From Nitrospiraceae bacterium (GTDB taxonomy: Bacteria; Nitrospirota; Thermodesulfovibrionia; UBA6902), in assembly GCA_020354155.1 (NCBI GenBank), contig CP070644.1, positions 1,683,954-1,693,512 of the forward strand: a stretch of 9,559 nt of DNA, in the 5' to 3' direction. Under the pieces are notes generated by a model that saw only the letters and a program-made list of their open reading frames with translations, did not search any database and had not been told where the DNA came from. The position numbers and the translations under genes are program-made. This document shows, in pieces, positions 1 through 7,123 of this stretch. How positions within the stretch are numbered: position 1 is the first letter of the stretch; each line of letters starts with the position of its first letter.

Positions 1-837
1 GATAACGTGAGTTGTACTAACAGGCATGCCTAAGGCACTGGCACCCATGATAACTGCAGTGGCGCTCGTCTCTGCAGCAAAACCATGCACAGGCTGCAGT
101 TTGAGCATCTGGTGGCCGAGGGTCTTGATGACACGCCATCCACCCATGGCTGTACCAAACCCCATAGCGAGGGCACAGAGCAGTACTACCCAGAAAGGAA
201 CTTCCAAGGTACTAATGTATCCTCCGCTCAGCAGCGCAAGGGTGATAACTCCCATTCCCTTCTGGGCATCATTGGAGCCATGGCTGAATGCCATAAAACT
301 TGCCGATACAATCTGCAAGCGACCGAAATGTTTATTGAGCGCTCCCGGGGATATGTTGCAGAAAAATCGAATAAGCAGTTTCATAAAGAGATAGCCGAAA
401 AAAATTCCAAAAATGGGGGAAGTCAGAAGGGCTATGAATATCTTGGTCAAACCTGCAAGGTTGAGCTGATTAAAACCACCCAGATGGGCAACACCGGCAC
501 CCATAACTCCTCCGATAATTGCATGTGATGCGCTCACCGGCAGTCCGAATATAGTCATGGCCCCATTCCATAAGAATCCTGCTAACAATGCTGCAGCAAC
601 AACAGTCTGGGTAATGTCAGCAGGATTGACAATGCCTTTGCCGATTGTCTTGGCAACTGCTGTTGAAAAAAAGGCCCCTGCAACATTCATTATTGCAGCA
701 AGCAGAACTGCCTGCAATGGAGTCAGAACCCTTGTGGACACAACAGTCGCTATGGCATTGGCAGAATCATTCCATCCATTGCTGATTTCAAAGATGAGGG
801 CAATCCCGATAACAAGGATTATGATTGTCTCAGGCAT
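1..837 (-). CDS. pit: PiT-family inorganic phosphate transporter, 3' end missing
   Basis: Membrane permease that imports inorganic phosphate (probably as a metal-phosphate complex or with a coupling cation) at lower affinity than Pst. The visible 279 residues begin at ATG 837-835 and run off the window edge. I infer that roughly 50 C-terminal residues are missing, because small bacterial PiT proteins are about 330 residues long. Both PiT signatures are present: GWNDSANA at residues 21-28 and HGSNDAQKG at 186-194. The paired half-repeat motifs GLPVSASH (98-105) and GMPVSTTH (270-277) show the internal duplication of the family. Hydrophobic segments cover most of the chain. The ATG overlaps the end of the DUF47 gene by 8 bp (830-837) and has no strong ribosome binding site of its own, so translation is probably coupled. 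The family call is very secure; the exact coupling ion cannot be read from the sequence. Confidence 0.96.
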   Translation of the reverse strand, partial: MPETIIILVIGIALIFEISNGWNDSANAIATVVSTRVLTPLQAVLLAAIMNVAGAFFSTAVAKTIGKGIVNPADITQTVVAAALLAGFLWNGAMTIFGLPVSASHAIIGGVMGAGVAHLGGFNQLNLAGLTKIFIALLTSPIFGIFFGYLFMKLLIRFFCNISPGALNKHFGRLQIVSASFMAFSHGSNDAQKGMGVITLALLSGGYISTLEVPFWVVLLCALAMGFGTAMGGWRVIKTLGHQMLKLQPVHGFAAETSATAVIMGASALGMPVSTTHVI

Positions 838-1453
838 GCTTCAACACTATGCTTTCCATAATGTCAGCAACGTCTTCACAGGTATCGTTAGCTTCCTCAA
901 GATGTTCATACACATCTTTCCACTTAATGACGAGGATAGGGTCCTGAATATTATCAAAGAGCTTGACAAGGGCCTCCCGGTAAATCCTGTCTCCCCGGTT
1001 TTCGAGCCTGTTGATTTCGATACAATATTCCTGAATATAGCTGTATTGTTTACCTTTCAGGCATTCAATGGCCTTCGTGATAAACTCCGTTGTTTCCTTT
1101 AGAGTTTTTGCCAGTTCAAGAGCTTCCGGCAGAGGATCGGTCAATTTAAAGAGCATGGCCCTGTCCGAACAGGCCCATATAAGATCAAGGACATCATCAA
1201 GGCTGTTTACAAGGGCATGAATGTCTTCCCGGTCAACAGGGGTAAGGAAGGTCTTATTCAGGCTTCTCATCACTTCATGGGTAAGCATGTCCCCTTCCTG
1301 CTCAGCTTCATAGATCTCTTTGGTCTTGATTTCAGCAAGACTCATGTCTTCCATCATCTCAACAAGAAGAACTGCAGCTCTGTTCACATTCAGGGAAGCC
1401 TTTTCAAACATACTGAAAAAATTGGTTTCTTTGGGAAGGAATTTTTTTATCAT
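830..1453 (-). CDS. DUF47 / PhoU-like Pit accessory protein
   Basis: A 207-residue soluble, helical protein of the DUF47 (PhoU-related, TIGR00153-like) family, which is typically encoded directly upstream of pit. Acidic ExxxD motifs that could bind metal, as in PhoU, are seen at E51-D55 (EQEGD) and E151-D155 (ENRGD). A further acidic helix is at 184-200. There is no signal peptide or membrane segment, so it should act in the cytoplasm. The known role of relatives is to assist or modulate the adjacent Pit transporter; the molecular mechanism is not settled. The ATG at 1453 follows AAGGAT at a normal distance. The stop overlaps the start of pit by 8 bp, which strongly suggests co-translation. 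A sigma70-like promoter lies about 37 bp upstream. It should not be confused with the genuine phoU at 1608-2267: it is shorter and lacks the duplicated ERIAD motifs. Confidence 0.93.
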   Translation of the reverse strand: MIKKFLPKETNFFSMFEKASLNVNRAAVLLVEMMEDMSLAEIKTKEIYEAEQEGDMLTHEVMRSLNKTFLTPVDREDIHALVNSLDDVLDLIWACSDRAMLFKLTDPLPEALELAKTLKETTEFITKAIECLKGKQYSYIQEYCIEINRLENRGDRIYREALVKLFDNIQDPILVIKWKDVYEHLEEANDTCEDVADIMESIVLKHA

Positions 1454-1489
1454 TTTGATATCCTTTTTCTGAATGAGATTTCGCTTGCA

Positions 1490-1518
1490 ATCATACTAAA
1501 ATTCTGAAGCTAAGTCAA
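1490..1518 (-). promoter_or_regulatory. sigma70-type promoter for DUF47-pit
   Basis: On the minus strand a -35 hexamer TTGACT (1518-1513) and a -10 hexamer TATGAT (1495-1490) are separated by exactly 17 bp. Each differs from consensus at one position. It lies in the 154-bp gap after phoU and just upstream of the DUF47 gene. Because it has a good -35, it need not depend on PhoB, unlike the pstS promoters. The position and match are clear; activity is inferred. Confidence 0.7.
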
Positions 1519-1607
1519 TGAATATCAGAAGAAAAATGACCAAATACCGACAGCCACAAAGGGCACAACTGATAAGGTGTTCAATTCATTAAGTAAAAGA
1601 GTACCTG

Positions 1608-2267
1608 CTAAATCTGATCAGGCAGTCTGTGCCTGATAATTTTTCCCTCTATCATATAAATTACATCTTCGGCAATATTCGTTGCATGATCTGCAATACG
1701 TTCAAGGTACTTTGATATGTACGTTATTTTTACAGCACGAGATATTGTGGATGGATCACTGTTCATGAGTTTCATCAGTTCCTGCCAGATCATCTCGTTC
1801 AGATCATCCATTTCATCGTCCTTCATGATAACCTCCTTTGCGAGGTCTTTGTCCGAGTTGATATAGGCATTAATGGTATCGCGTACCATGCGCTGCGCAA
1901 TTCTGGACATTCTGGGTATATCGATATAGGGCTTCAGAATGGGTTCTTTGTTCAGCTCTAATGCCCTCTCTGCAATATTGACTGCATTGTCAGCAATCCT
2001 TTCAAGGTCCGTTGTAATTTTCATAGCCGTTGTGATAAAGCGAAGGTCCTTTGCCATTGGCTGGGTAAGTGCAAGAATTCTGATACACTCCTCGTCAATC
2101 TCGACATCAAGGTTATTAATAAAATGGTCCTTGCCGATCACCTTCGTGGCCAGTTCATCATTACGCTCTACAAGGGACTGAACCGCATCCTTGATTGCGG
2201 TCTCAACATACATGGACATTTTGATAAGATGTTCCTTAAGTTGTTCAAGTTCCTTTTCCAACAGCAT
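1608..2267 (-). CDS. phoU: phosphate signalling protein PhoU
   Basis: A cytoplasmic, all-helical regulator of 219 residues, the usual family length. PhoU couples the Pst transporter to PhoR and restrains the Pho response when phosphate is plentiful. The two tandem PhoU domains are plain: the metal-binding helix motif ERIADNAVNIAE (residues 89-100) recurs as ERIADHATNIAE (189-200), exactly 100 residues later. The ATG at 2267 is preceded by a near-perfect Shine-Dalgarno (GGAGGTGAT, 2276-2284) with a slightly long spacing. It is the last gene of the pst operon, 79 bp after pstB. No convincing terminator is seen downstream, so some read-through into the DUF47-pit pair is possible. Confidence 0.97.
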   Translation of the reverse strand: MLLEKELEQLKEHLIKMSMYVETAIKDAVQSLVERNDELATKVIGKDHFINNLDVEIDEECIRILALTQPMAKDLRFITTAMKITTDLERIADNAVNIAERALELNKEPILKPYIDIPRMSRIAQRMVRDTINAYINSDKDLAKEVIMKDDEMDDLNEMIWQELMKLMNSDPSTISRAVKITYISKYLERIADHATNIAEDVIYMIEGKIIRHRLPDQI

Positions 2268-2275
2268 GAATACTC

Positions 2276-2284
2276 ATCACCTCC
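2276..2284 (-). promoter_or_regulatory. strong ribosome binding site of phoU
   Basis: GGAGGTGAT on the minus strand matches the 16S rRNA tail over nine bases, the longest match in the window, with 8 nt to the phoU ATG. It supports the start at 2267 and suggests that phoU is translated independently of pstB. Confidence 0.75.
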
Positions 2285-2346
2285 CTGCTTTTCCTTTTCT
2301 TCTATAGTATATTGTCCTGTCTAATTAGGCATTAAATCGATTCAAT

Positions 2347-3156
2347 CTATCCATACCGTCCAGTTATGTAATCCTGTGTCAACCTGTGCTCAGGATTAAC
2401 GAATATTTTTTTCGTATCGCCTACCTCAATAAGACCGCCAAGATGAAAGAATGCAGTCCGCTGAGAAACACGGGCTGCCTGCTGCATCGAATGAGTCACA
2501 ATAATAATCGTATAATTCTTCCGGAGTTCATTGATCAGTTCCTCTATCTTTCCCGTCGCTATCGGATCAAGTGCAGAGCAGGGCTCATCCATTAATATCA
2601 GCTCAGGCTGGACGGAAATGGCACGGGCAATACATAAACGCTGCTGCTGTCCTCCTGACAGGCTTGTACCGGGGTGTTCAAGCTGGTCCTTTACCTCATT
2701 AAAAAGCCCTGCCTTTTCAAGGCTGCCTATAACAATGTCGTCCAGCTCAGCCTTGTTTGTCGCAAGCCCGTGAATGCGGGGGCCATAGGCAACATTCTGA
2801 TATATGGACTTGGGAAAGGGATTGGGTTTCTGAAAAACCATCCCTATTCGGGCCCGTAGAAGAACAGCGTCGATCTTTTTATCATAAATGTTCTCATCGT
2901 CTATTATTATTTCCCCGGTGACCTTACAGTCCTTGATTGTGTCATTCATACGGTTGAAGCATCGGAGAAAGGTTGATTTACCGCATCCTGATGGACCGAT
3001 AAAGGCCGTTACTTCCCGTTCCGCGATATCGACGCTCAAGTCTTTGATGGCCTGCTTCGTTCCATAATAGACGTTTACGTCTCTGCAGGAGATCTTTACA
3101 TTTTTCTCAAGAATGGGAGTCCCCACTGTTTTTAAGGATTCCTCAGGCGCTCTCAT
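2347..3156 (-). CDS. pstB: phosphate ABC transporter ATP-binding protein PstB
   Basis: The ATPase that powers high-affinity phosphate import; a dimer binds the cytoplasmic face of PstC-PstA. All ABC motifs are intact in 269 residues: Walker A GPSGCGKST (54-62), Q-loop Gln109 in VFQKPNPFP, signature LSGGQQQR (166-173), Walker B LILMDE (186-191) and H-loop His222 (VTHSM). The KPNPFPKSIYQNVAYGPR stretch and the C-terminal RLTQDYITGRYG are typical of PstB rather than other ABC ATPases. The ATG lies 9 bp after the pstA stop. The best Shine-Dalgarno (GGAG within the last codons of pstA) is about 16 nt away, which is long, so coupling to pstA is likely. A GTG eleven codons in is an alternative start but has no better site. 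The gene is intact. Confidence 0.98.
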   Translation of the reverse strand: MRAPEESLKTVGTPILEKNVKISCRDVNVYYGTKQAIKDLSVDIAEREVTAFIGPSGCGKSTFLRCFNRMNDTIKDCKVTGEIIIDDENIYDKKIDAVLLRARIGMVFQKPNPFPKSIYQNVAYGPRIHGLATNKAELDDIVIGSLEKAGLFNEVKDQLEHPGTSLSGGQQQRLCIARAISVQPELILMDEPCSALDPIATGKIEELINELRKNYTIIIVTHSMQQAARVSQRTAFFHLGGLIEVGDTKKIFVNPEHRLTQDYITGRYG

Positions 3157-3165
3157 TTTTTGTTC

Positions 3166-4470
3166 TTACCATCTCCTCTCGAATTTTTTCCGTAACACAA
3201 CAGCAACCGCATTCATTACCAGAAGGAATGCAAGTAGTATAATAATTGCTGCAGATGTCCGCTCTACAAAGGCCCTCTCAGGACTGTCTGCCCAGAGATA
3301 AATCTGAACAGGCAATGCCGTTGCTTTATCAAATATGCCCGTTGGTATATCAACGATAAATGCTACCATACCAATCATCAATAAAGGAGCTGTCTCACCA
3401 AGGGCCCGTGCCATACCGATAATTGTTCCCGTCAGCATGCCGGGCATTGCAAGGGGCAACACGTGATCCGTTACAGCCTGCATTTTGGAGGCCCCTACAC
3501 CGAGAGCACCCTCCCGTATGGACGGTGGTACTGATTTTAATGAAGCCCGGGACGCAATAATAATCGTGGGCAATGTCATGAGCGTAAGCACGAGGCCTCC
3601 TACCATTGGTGCAGAACGGGGAAGCCCGAAGAAATTAAGAAAAACAGCGAGCCCAAGCAGACCAAAGACAATAGACGGCACAGCGGCAAGATTATTAATA
3701 TTTACCTCGATAATATCGGTCCATATATTCTGAGGGGCAAACTCTTCCAGATAAACAGCGGTTGCAACACCGAGGGGGAAGGAGAGCAGAAGGGTCACAA
3801 GCAGTGTGTAAAATGACCCCACAACAGCGCCCCAGATACCAGCCAGTTCCGGTTCACGGGAATCACCGTTTGTAAAGAGCACCCTGTTAAACCTCATTTC
3901 AAGTGCTCCCTGTTCCTTCAAGGTATTAATCCAATGTATTGTATGAGGTTTAATCCGGCCAGATCCTTCACTGTCAGCCTGAATGTGTCCTTTAACCAGC
4001 ATATCAACATCGTCATCGGCAGGTACCCATATCCTTTGTTCCGTGCCTATAAGATCGGGATCAGCCATCACCATCTCCCGCAGCTGAAAGAAGGCTCCTG
4101 AACTGGCAAGAGAGTAGAGGTCCTTCTTCTGACGCCTTTGTTTCACCTCAGGGAACATCTCCCTCAGGCTTTTCTTGACAAGTCCTCCATAATCAGCTCG
4201 GGACAAAACTTCAGCATCTCCTGATTGATCAGGGTCTATGAGGGAAGGATCAAATTTCACATCAAGGCGGATGAAAGTCTGCTGAAAAGCTGAATACCCC
4301 TTGCCTGTTATCGAAATAAAGAGTACTGCAAGCATTGCAAGGGCTGAAAGAATTGCCACTACGCCCACACTTTTAAAAACTTTTTCAACGAGGTACCGTC
4401 TCCGCAGACCTGCTTTGATACGCAGAAGTCTTGCCGCTGAATTCTCGTCTCTCAGGTAGGATTTATTCAT
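3166..4470 (-). CDS. pstA: phosphate ABC transporter permease PstA
   Basis: One of the two membrane subunits forming the phosphate channel. At 434 residues it is much longer than the roughly 290-residue E. coli protein. The extra length is a hydrophilic region of about 150 residues (about 57-210) between the first membrane helix (about 35-56) and the permease core. This matches the N-terminal extension known from some proteobacterial PstA proteins (Pfam DUF3333, from memory). The core has helices near 213-240, 260-283, 288-309, 345-373 and 403-426. The cytoplasmic EAA-type loop that contacts PstB is at about 318-344 (IREGALGVGASKMQAVTDHV, ending in LPLAMPG). The ATG overlaps the pstC stop by 8 bp and follows AGGGAG at good spacing. 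The C-terminus RKKFERRW is typical for the subunit. Confidence 0.97.
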   Translation of the reverse strand: MNKSYLRDENSAARLLRIKAGLRRRYLVEKVFKSVGVVAILSALAMLAVLFISITGKGYSAFQQTFIRLDVKFDPSLIDPDQSGDAEVLSRADYGGLVKKSLREMFPEVKQRRQKKDLYSLASSGAFFQLREMVMADPDLIGTEQRIWVPADDDVDMLVKGHIQADSEGSGRIKPHTIHWINTLKEQGALEMRFNRVLFTNGDSREPELAGIWGAVVGSFYTLLVTLLLSFPLGVATAVYLEEFAPQNIWTDIIEVNINNLAAVPSIVFGLLGLAVFLNFFGLPRSAPMVGGLVLTLMTLPTIIIASRASLKSVPPSIREGALGVGASKMQAVTDHVLPLAMPGMLTGTIIGMARALGETAPLLMIGMVAFIVDIPTGIFDKATALPVQIYLWADSPERAFVERTSAAIIILLAFLLVMNAVAVVLRKKFERRW

Positions 4471-5845
4471 ACTGCTCCCTGTACCTCCTCACAACATATA
4501 AGGCCACGATGTTCAGAACAAGGGTCATTACAAAAAGCACAAGACCCAGGGCAAAGGCCGCAAGCGTTTTTGCACTGTCAAATTCCTGATCACCGATCAG
4601 GAGTGTTACGATCTGAACAGTAAAGGTGGTCACTGCCTGCAGAGGATTGGCAGTCAGATTGGCAGTCAGTCCGGCTGCCATGACGACGATCATTGTTTCG
4701 CCCACTGCCCGGGATACCGCCAGCAATATACTTCCCACGATTCCGGGCAATGCCGCAGGCACGACTACCCTGATTATTGTTTCTGACTGTGTAGCGCCTA
4801 CCCCGAGTGAAGCATCTCTCAGACTCTGCGGTACTGCCTTGATCACGTCATCAGAGAGGGAAGACACAAAGGGGATTATCATAATCCCCATAACCAGTCC
4901 GGCGGCAAGGGCGCTTTCTGACGAAACATCCAGTCCCATATCACTGCCAAACTCCCTGATAAAAGGTGCAACTGTCAGCGCAGCAAAAAAACCGTAAACC
5001 ACTGTCGGGATGCCGGCAAGTATTTCCAGCACGGGCTTGGCAACAGTTCGTACCCTTTCTGCCGCATATTCAGACATATATATTGCTGACATAAGACCGA
5101 CGGGAACGGCAACAAGCATTGCGATAGCTGAAATCATCAGGGTGCCAGTCAGAAGCGGGATCATGCCGAAGGAGCCTGCTGCCCCAACCTGGTCCTCACG
5201 AATCGCCATCTGCGGGCTCCAGTGCATTCCGAAAATAAAATCTGTAAAGGCTATCTGTTGAAAAAATCGTATGGCCTCAAACAATACTGACAGGACGATG
5301 CCAATGGTCGTGAAGATCGCAATGGTAGAACATAAGATCATCAGTAACCTGATGGCTCTCTCAACAATAGCCCTTGCAGGCATATCAGGTTTTATCTTTC
5401 TTAAACTTATGCCTAAGCCTGCAAGACATACGGATAGTACAACCGCCAAGAGTGCAGCAAAACCTGTGCTTTTCAGCCTGTTATAGTGATCAACAGCTTC
5501 AAGAAGGGCCTGATCAATCTGCTCATGAGAAATGGCACCACTGGCAATATTTAATATGTCATTAAAAACCAGTGACAGGCGATCCTCCGGAAGCGATTGA
5601 AACTCCCGTGGAAGATCAGAAATAACCAGGGAAGTAATCACCGATGACTGAAAAGCCATCCACAGCAGAAAAACCAGAACCGCAGGCAGTCCGCACCAGA
5701 ACGCAATATAGAGTCCATAATAACCCGGAAGGGAATGAAGGGTTCTTATATTGCCTTTAACAGATTTTTCAGTCCGTCTTTTTCCCAGAAAATAGCCGAC
5801 TGAGGAAAGGAGAATAATAACTGTCAGGAGTACAAGGTTATTCAT
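4463..5845 (-). CDS. pstC: phosphate ABC transporter permease PstC
   Basis: Partner channel subunit of PstA, 460 residues from the chosen ATG (5845-5843). A TTG nine codons upstream (5872) would be in frame but has no Shine-Dalgarno, and MNNLVLLTVIILL is a sensible first membrane helix. Predicted membrane segments lie near 4-20, 46-66, 128-147, 165-190, 228-255, 275-297, 312-333, 366-392 and 428-453. Residues 67-127 form a hydrophilic insert seen in enlarged PstC proteins (Pfam DUF3708-like, from memory). The permease EAA loop is at 342-369 (LRDASLGVGATQSETIIRVV, ending in PAALPGI). The gene is 107 bp downstream of pstS. The likely ribosome binding site AGGG can pair with CCCT in a small hairpin (5849-5860). 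The last 8 bp overlap pstA. Confidence 0.96.
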   Translation of the reverse strand: MNNLVLLTVIILLSSVGYFLGKRRTEKSVKGNIRTLHSLPGYYGLYIAFWCGLPAVLVFLLWMAFQSSVITSLVISDLPREFQSLPEDRLSLVFNDILNIASGAISHEQIDQALLEAVDHYNRLKSTGFAALLAVVLSVCLAGLGISLRKIKPDMPARAIVERAIRLLMILCSTIAIFTTIGIVLSVLFEAIRFFQQIAFTDFIFGMHWSPQMAIREDQVGAAGSFGMIPLLTGTLMISAIAMLVAVPVGLMSAIYMSEYAAERVRTVAKPVLEILAGIPTVVYGFFAALTVAPFIREFGSDMGLDVSSESALAAGLVMGIMIIPFVSSLSDDVIKAVPQSLRDASLGVGATQSETIIRVVVPAALPGIVGSILLAVSRAVGETMIVVMAAGLTANLTANPLQAVTTFTVQIVTLLIGDQEFDSAKTLAAFALGLVLFVMTLVLNIVALYVVRRYREQYE

Positions 5846-5905
5846 TTTAGGGACAGCCCTTGCAGAAGGCAAATTTTATATGCTCTATTAAACAATATAC
5901 TACAT

Positions 5906-5934
5906 ACCGGACAGCGGAAAAACCCCTGTCCGGC
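5906..5934 (-). promoter_or_regulatory. inverted repeat between pstS and pstC
   Basis: CCGGACAG and CTGTCCGG (arms 5907-5914 and 5926-5933) form a perfect 8-bp stem, extended by a G-U pair, around an 11-base loop. It lies about 18 bases after the pstS stop. No T-run follows it in the direction of transcription, so it is not a classic full terminator. In other binding-protein operons such hairpins protect the upstream mRNA and let the binding protein be made in excess over the membrane subunits; that role is inferred here. Confidence 0.6.
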
Positions 5935-5952
5935 ATCTTTAATACTACGATG

Positions 5953-6993
5953 TTACATCAACAGGTTATTCAGTTTTTTCCCATCCTGCCTGAATTTTTC
6001 TCTCTCTTCCTCCGGCATGGGAATCAGTCCCTTGTCAATGAGGTAACCTTCCTCACCCCAGGCCTTATCGCTTGTAAATTCAGACAGAAATTCCATAACG
6101 CCCGGAATCATCCCTGCGTGAGCCTTTTTGACATAGAAATAAAGCGGTCTTGAGACCGGGTAACTGCCATCTGCAATATTCTCAAAGGTGGGCTCCACGC
6201 CATCAACAAAGCTGCCCTGCACCTTATCCTCGTTCTGATCGAGGAAGGAGAAACCGAACACACCAAGTGCATCAGGATTTGCCTCAAGTTTCTTGACGAT
6301 AAGCACATCATTTTCCCCTGCTTCAATATAGGCTCCGTCTTCCCGCACTGCGTGGCATATGGCCTTATATTTCTGTTTGTCCTTTTTATTCATGGCCTTT
6401 ATCCAGCCATAATTTTTACATCCGCCTTCAAGAGCAAGTTCAGCAAAAGCGTCACGAGTTCCGGAAGTGGGAGGCGGCCCAAGCACCTCGATCCTGACAT
6501 TGGGCAATGAAGGGTTTACATCTTTCCAGGTTTTATTTGGATTGGGGACGAGTTAACCTTCTTTTCCTGTTGGCACATCCTTGGCAAGGGCCAGAAAAAG
6601 GTCTTGACGGCTCACTTTCATTCTCTGAGCCTTTTTGGAATTGGCGATCACAATACCATCGTAACCGATTTTAATCTCAGTGATATTCTTGATTCCTTTT
6701 TTGGCGCACATCTCAACCTCTGATTTTTTTATGCGGCGGGACGAATTAGTGATATCAGGATACTGCACTCCTATCCCGCTGCATAAGAGTTTAAAACCGC
6801 CGCCTGAGCCGGTAGATTCAATCTTCGGGGTTTTAAAATTCGTCGTTTTTCCAAACTGCTCTGCAACGACTGTAACAAAGGGGTATACTGTCGACGATCC
6901 TACAATACTGATATAATTGCGCTCAGCTGCCTTCGCAGGATTCAGGTGAAGACAGAGTAAAAGCGTAAAAAGAAACACACACAATTTTTTCAT
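5953..6993 (-). pseudogene. pstS: PstS phosphate-binding protein, interrupted by in-frame TAA
   Basis: Periplasmic protein that captures phosphate and delivers it to PstC-PstA. The start ATG 6993-6991 is chosen because AAAGGAGAG (6997-7005) lies just upstream; a longer in-frame TTG start at 7008 would put that site inside the coding region. Residues 1-22 are a Sec signal peptide, probably cut after AKA. Phosphate-binding loops are intact: GSSTVYPF, STGSGGGF, NSSRRI and, after the stop, TSGTRDAF. A TAA at 6553-6555 (codon 147) interrupts the frame. The next 199 codons stay open in the same frame, are clearly PstS-like (EDGAYIEAGEND, YPVSRPLYFYVKKAH) and end with a normal TAA at 5953. A single substitution from GAA, AAA or CAA explains it. 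The C-terminal part alone would lack a signal peptide. Either a recent nonsense mutation or a sequence error; the family identity is certain. Confidence 0.93.
6553..6555 (-). other. in-frame ochre codon inside pstS
   Basis: TAA read on the minus strand, after codons for KDVPTGKEG and before codons for LVPNPNKTW. Both sides are in the same frame, so it is a substitution rather than an indel. It is not UGA or UAG, so selenocysteine and pyrrolysine recoding do not apply. Confidence 0.95.
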
Positions 6994-6996
6994 TAT

Positions 6997-7005
6997 CTCT
7001 CCTTT
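6997..7005 (-). promoter_or_regulatory. ribosome binding site deciding the pstS start
   Basis: AAAGGAGAG on the minus strand, with 5 nt between GGAG and ATG 6993. It selects MKKLCVFL as the N-terminus, which begins a normal signal peptide. Confidence 0.8.
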
Positions 7006-7016
7006 CAATACCTATA

Positions 7017-7050
7017 AGTATACAGGTTGCAATGTTACAGGAATGTTACA
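7017..7050 (-). promoter_or_regulatory. proximal Pho-box promoter of pstS
   Basis: Two identical 7-mers TGTAACA (7050-7044 and 7039-7033 on the minus strand) are spaced 11 bp apart, within the longer direct repeat TGTAACATT. They are followed after exactly 10 bp by a -10 hexamer TATACT (7022-7017). No -35 resembling TTGACA is present. This is the architecture known for PhoB-activated promoters, where a tandem Pho box (CTGTCAT-like repeats, 11-bp period) replaces the -35. The transcript would start about 20 nt before the pstS ribosome binding site. Repeat and spacing are seen; PhoB binding is inferred from family knowledge and from phoB/phoR next door. Confidence 0.8.
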
Positions 7051-7074
7051 TACAGGAGACATCCCCGTTAACAC

Positions 7075-7092
7075 TTATCTAATGGGTATCAT
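7075..7092 (-). CDS. possible five-codon leader ORF (MIPIR)
   Basis: ATG at 7092-7090 is preceded by the strong ribosome binding site AGGAGGTG (7104-7097) at a good distance. It is followed by ATA CCC ATT AGA and TAA (7077-7075). It lies downstream of the distal pstS promoter and upstream of the proximal one, so only the longer transcript would carry it. The encoded peptide has no recognisable function. It may be a leader peptide, or the purine-rich site may be chance. Confidence 0.3.
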   Translation of the reverse strand: MIPIR

Positions 7093-7123
7093 CTTACACC
7101 TCCTGCTGAGTATTTACATTATA

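Noticed and set aside
26..1102. Plus-strand open frames opposite pit and the DUF47 gene
   Set aside because: They are mirror frames of well-supported minus-strand genes; their translations show no recognisable domain and they lack ribosome binding sites.
1540..1575. Pho box upstream of the DUF47 gene (CTGTCGG and TGGTCAT with 11-bp period on the minus strand)
   Set aside because: Each unit matches the consensus poorly, differs from the TGTAAC-type core at pstS, and no good -10 sits at the right distance. The sigma70-like promoter nearby explains the gap better.
1594..1625. Terminator at the end of phoU
   Set aside because: Only a stem of about five pairs (GCCTG/CAGGT) with a large loop and an interrupted T-run; too weak to call.
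2306..2340. Internal promoter before phoU (TATACT at 2311-2306)
   Set aside because: No -35 hexamer or Pho-box repeat stands at a suitable distance upstream.
5846..5872. Longer PstC starting at TTG 5872
   Set aside because: No Shine-Dalgarno precedes it; the ATG at 5845 gives a normal first membrane helix and a weak but usable site.
5953..6507. Separate gene starting at TTG 6507 for the C-terminal half of PstS
   Set aside because: It is in frame with the upstream half and lacks a ribosome binding site and signal peptide. It is the downstream part of one interrupted pstS.
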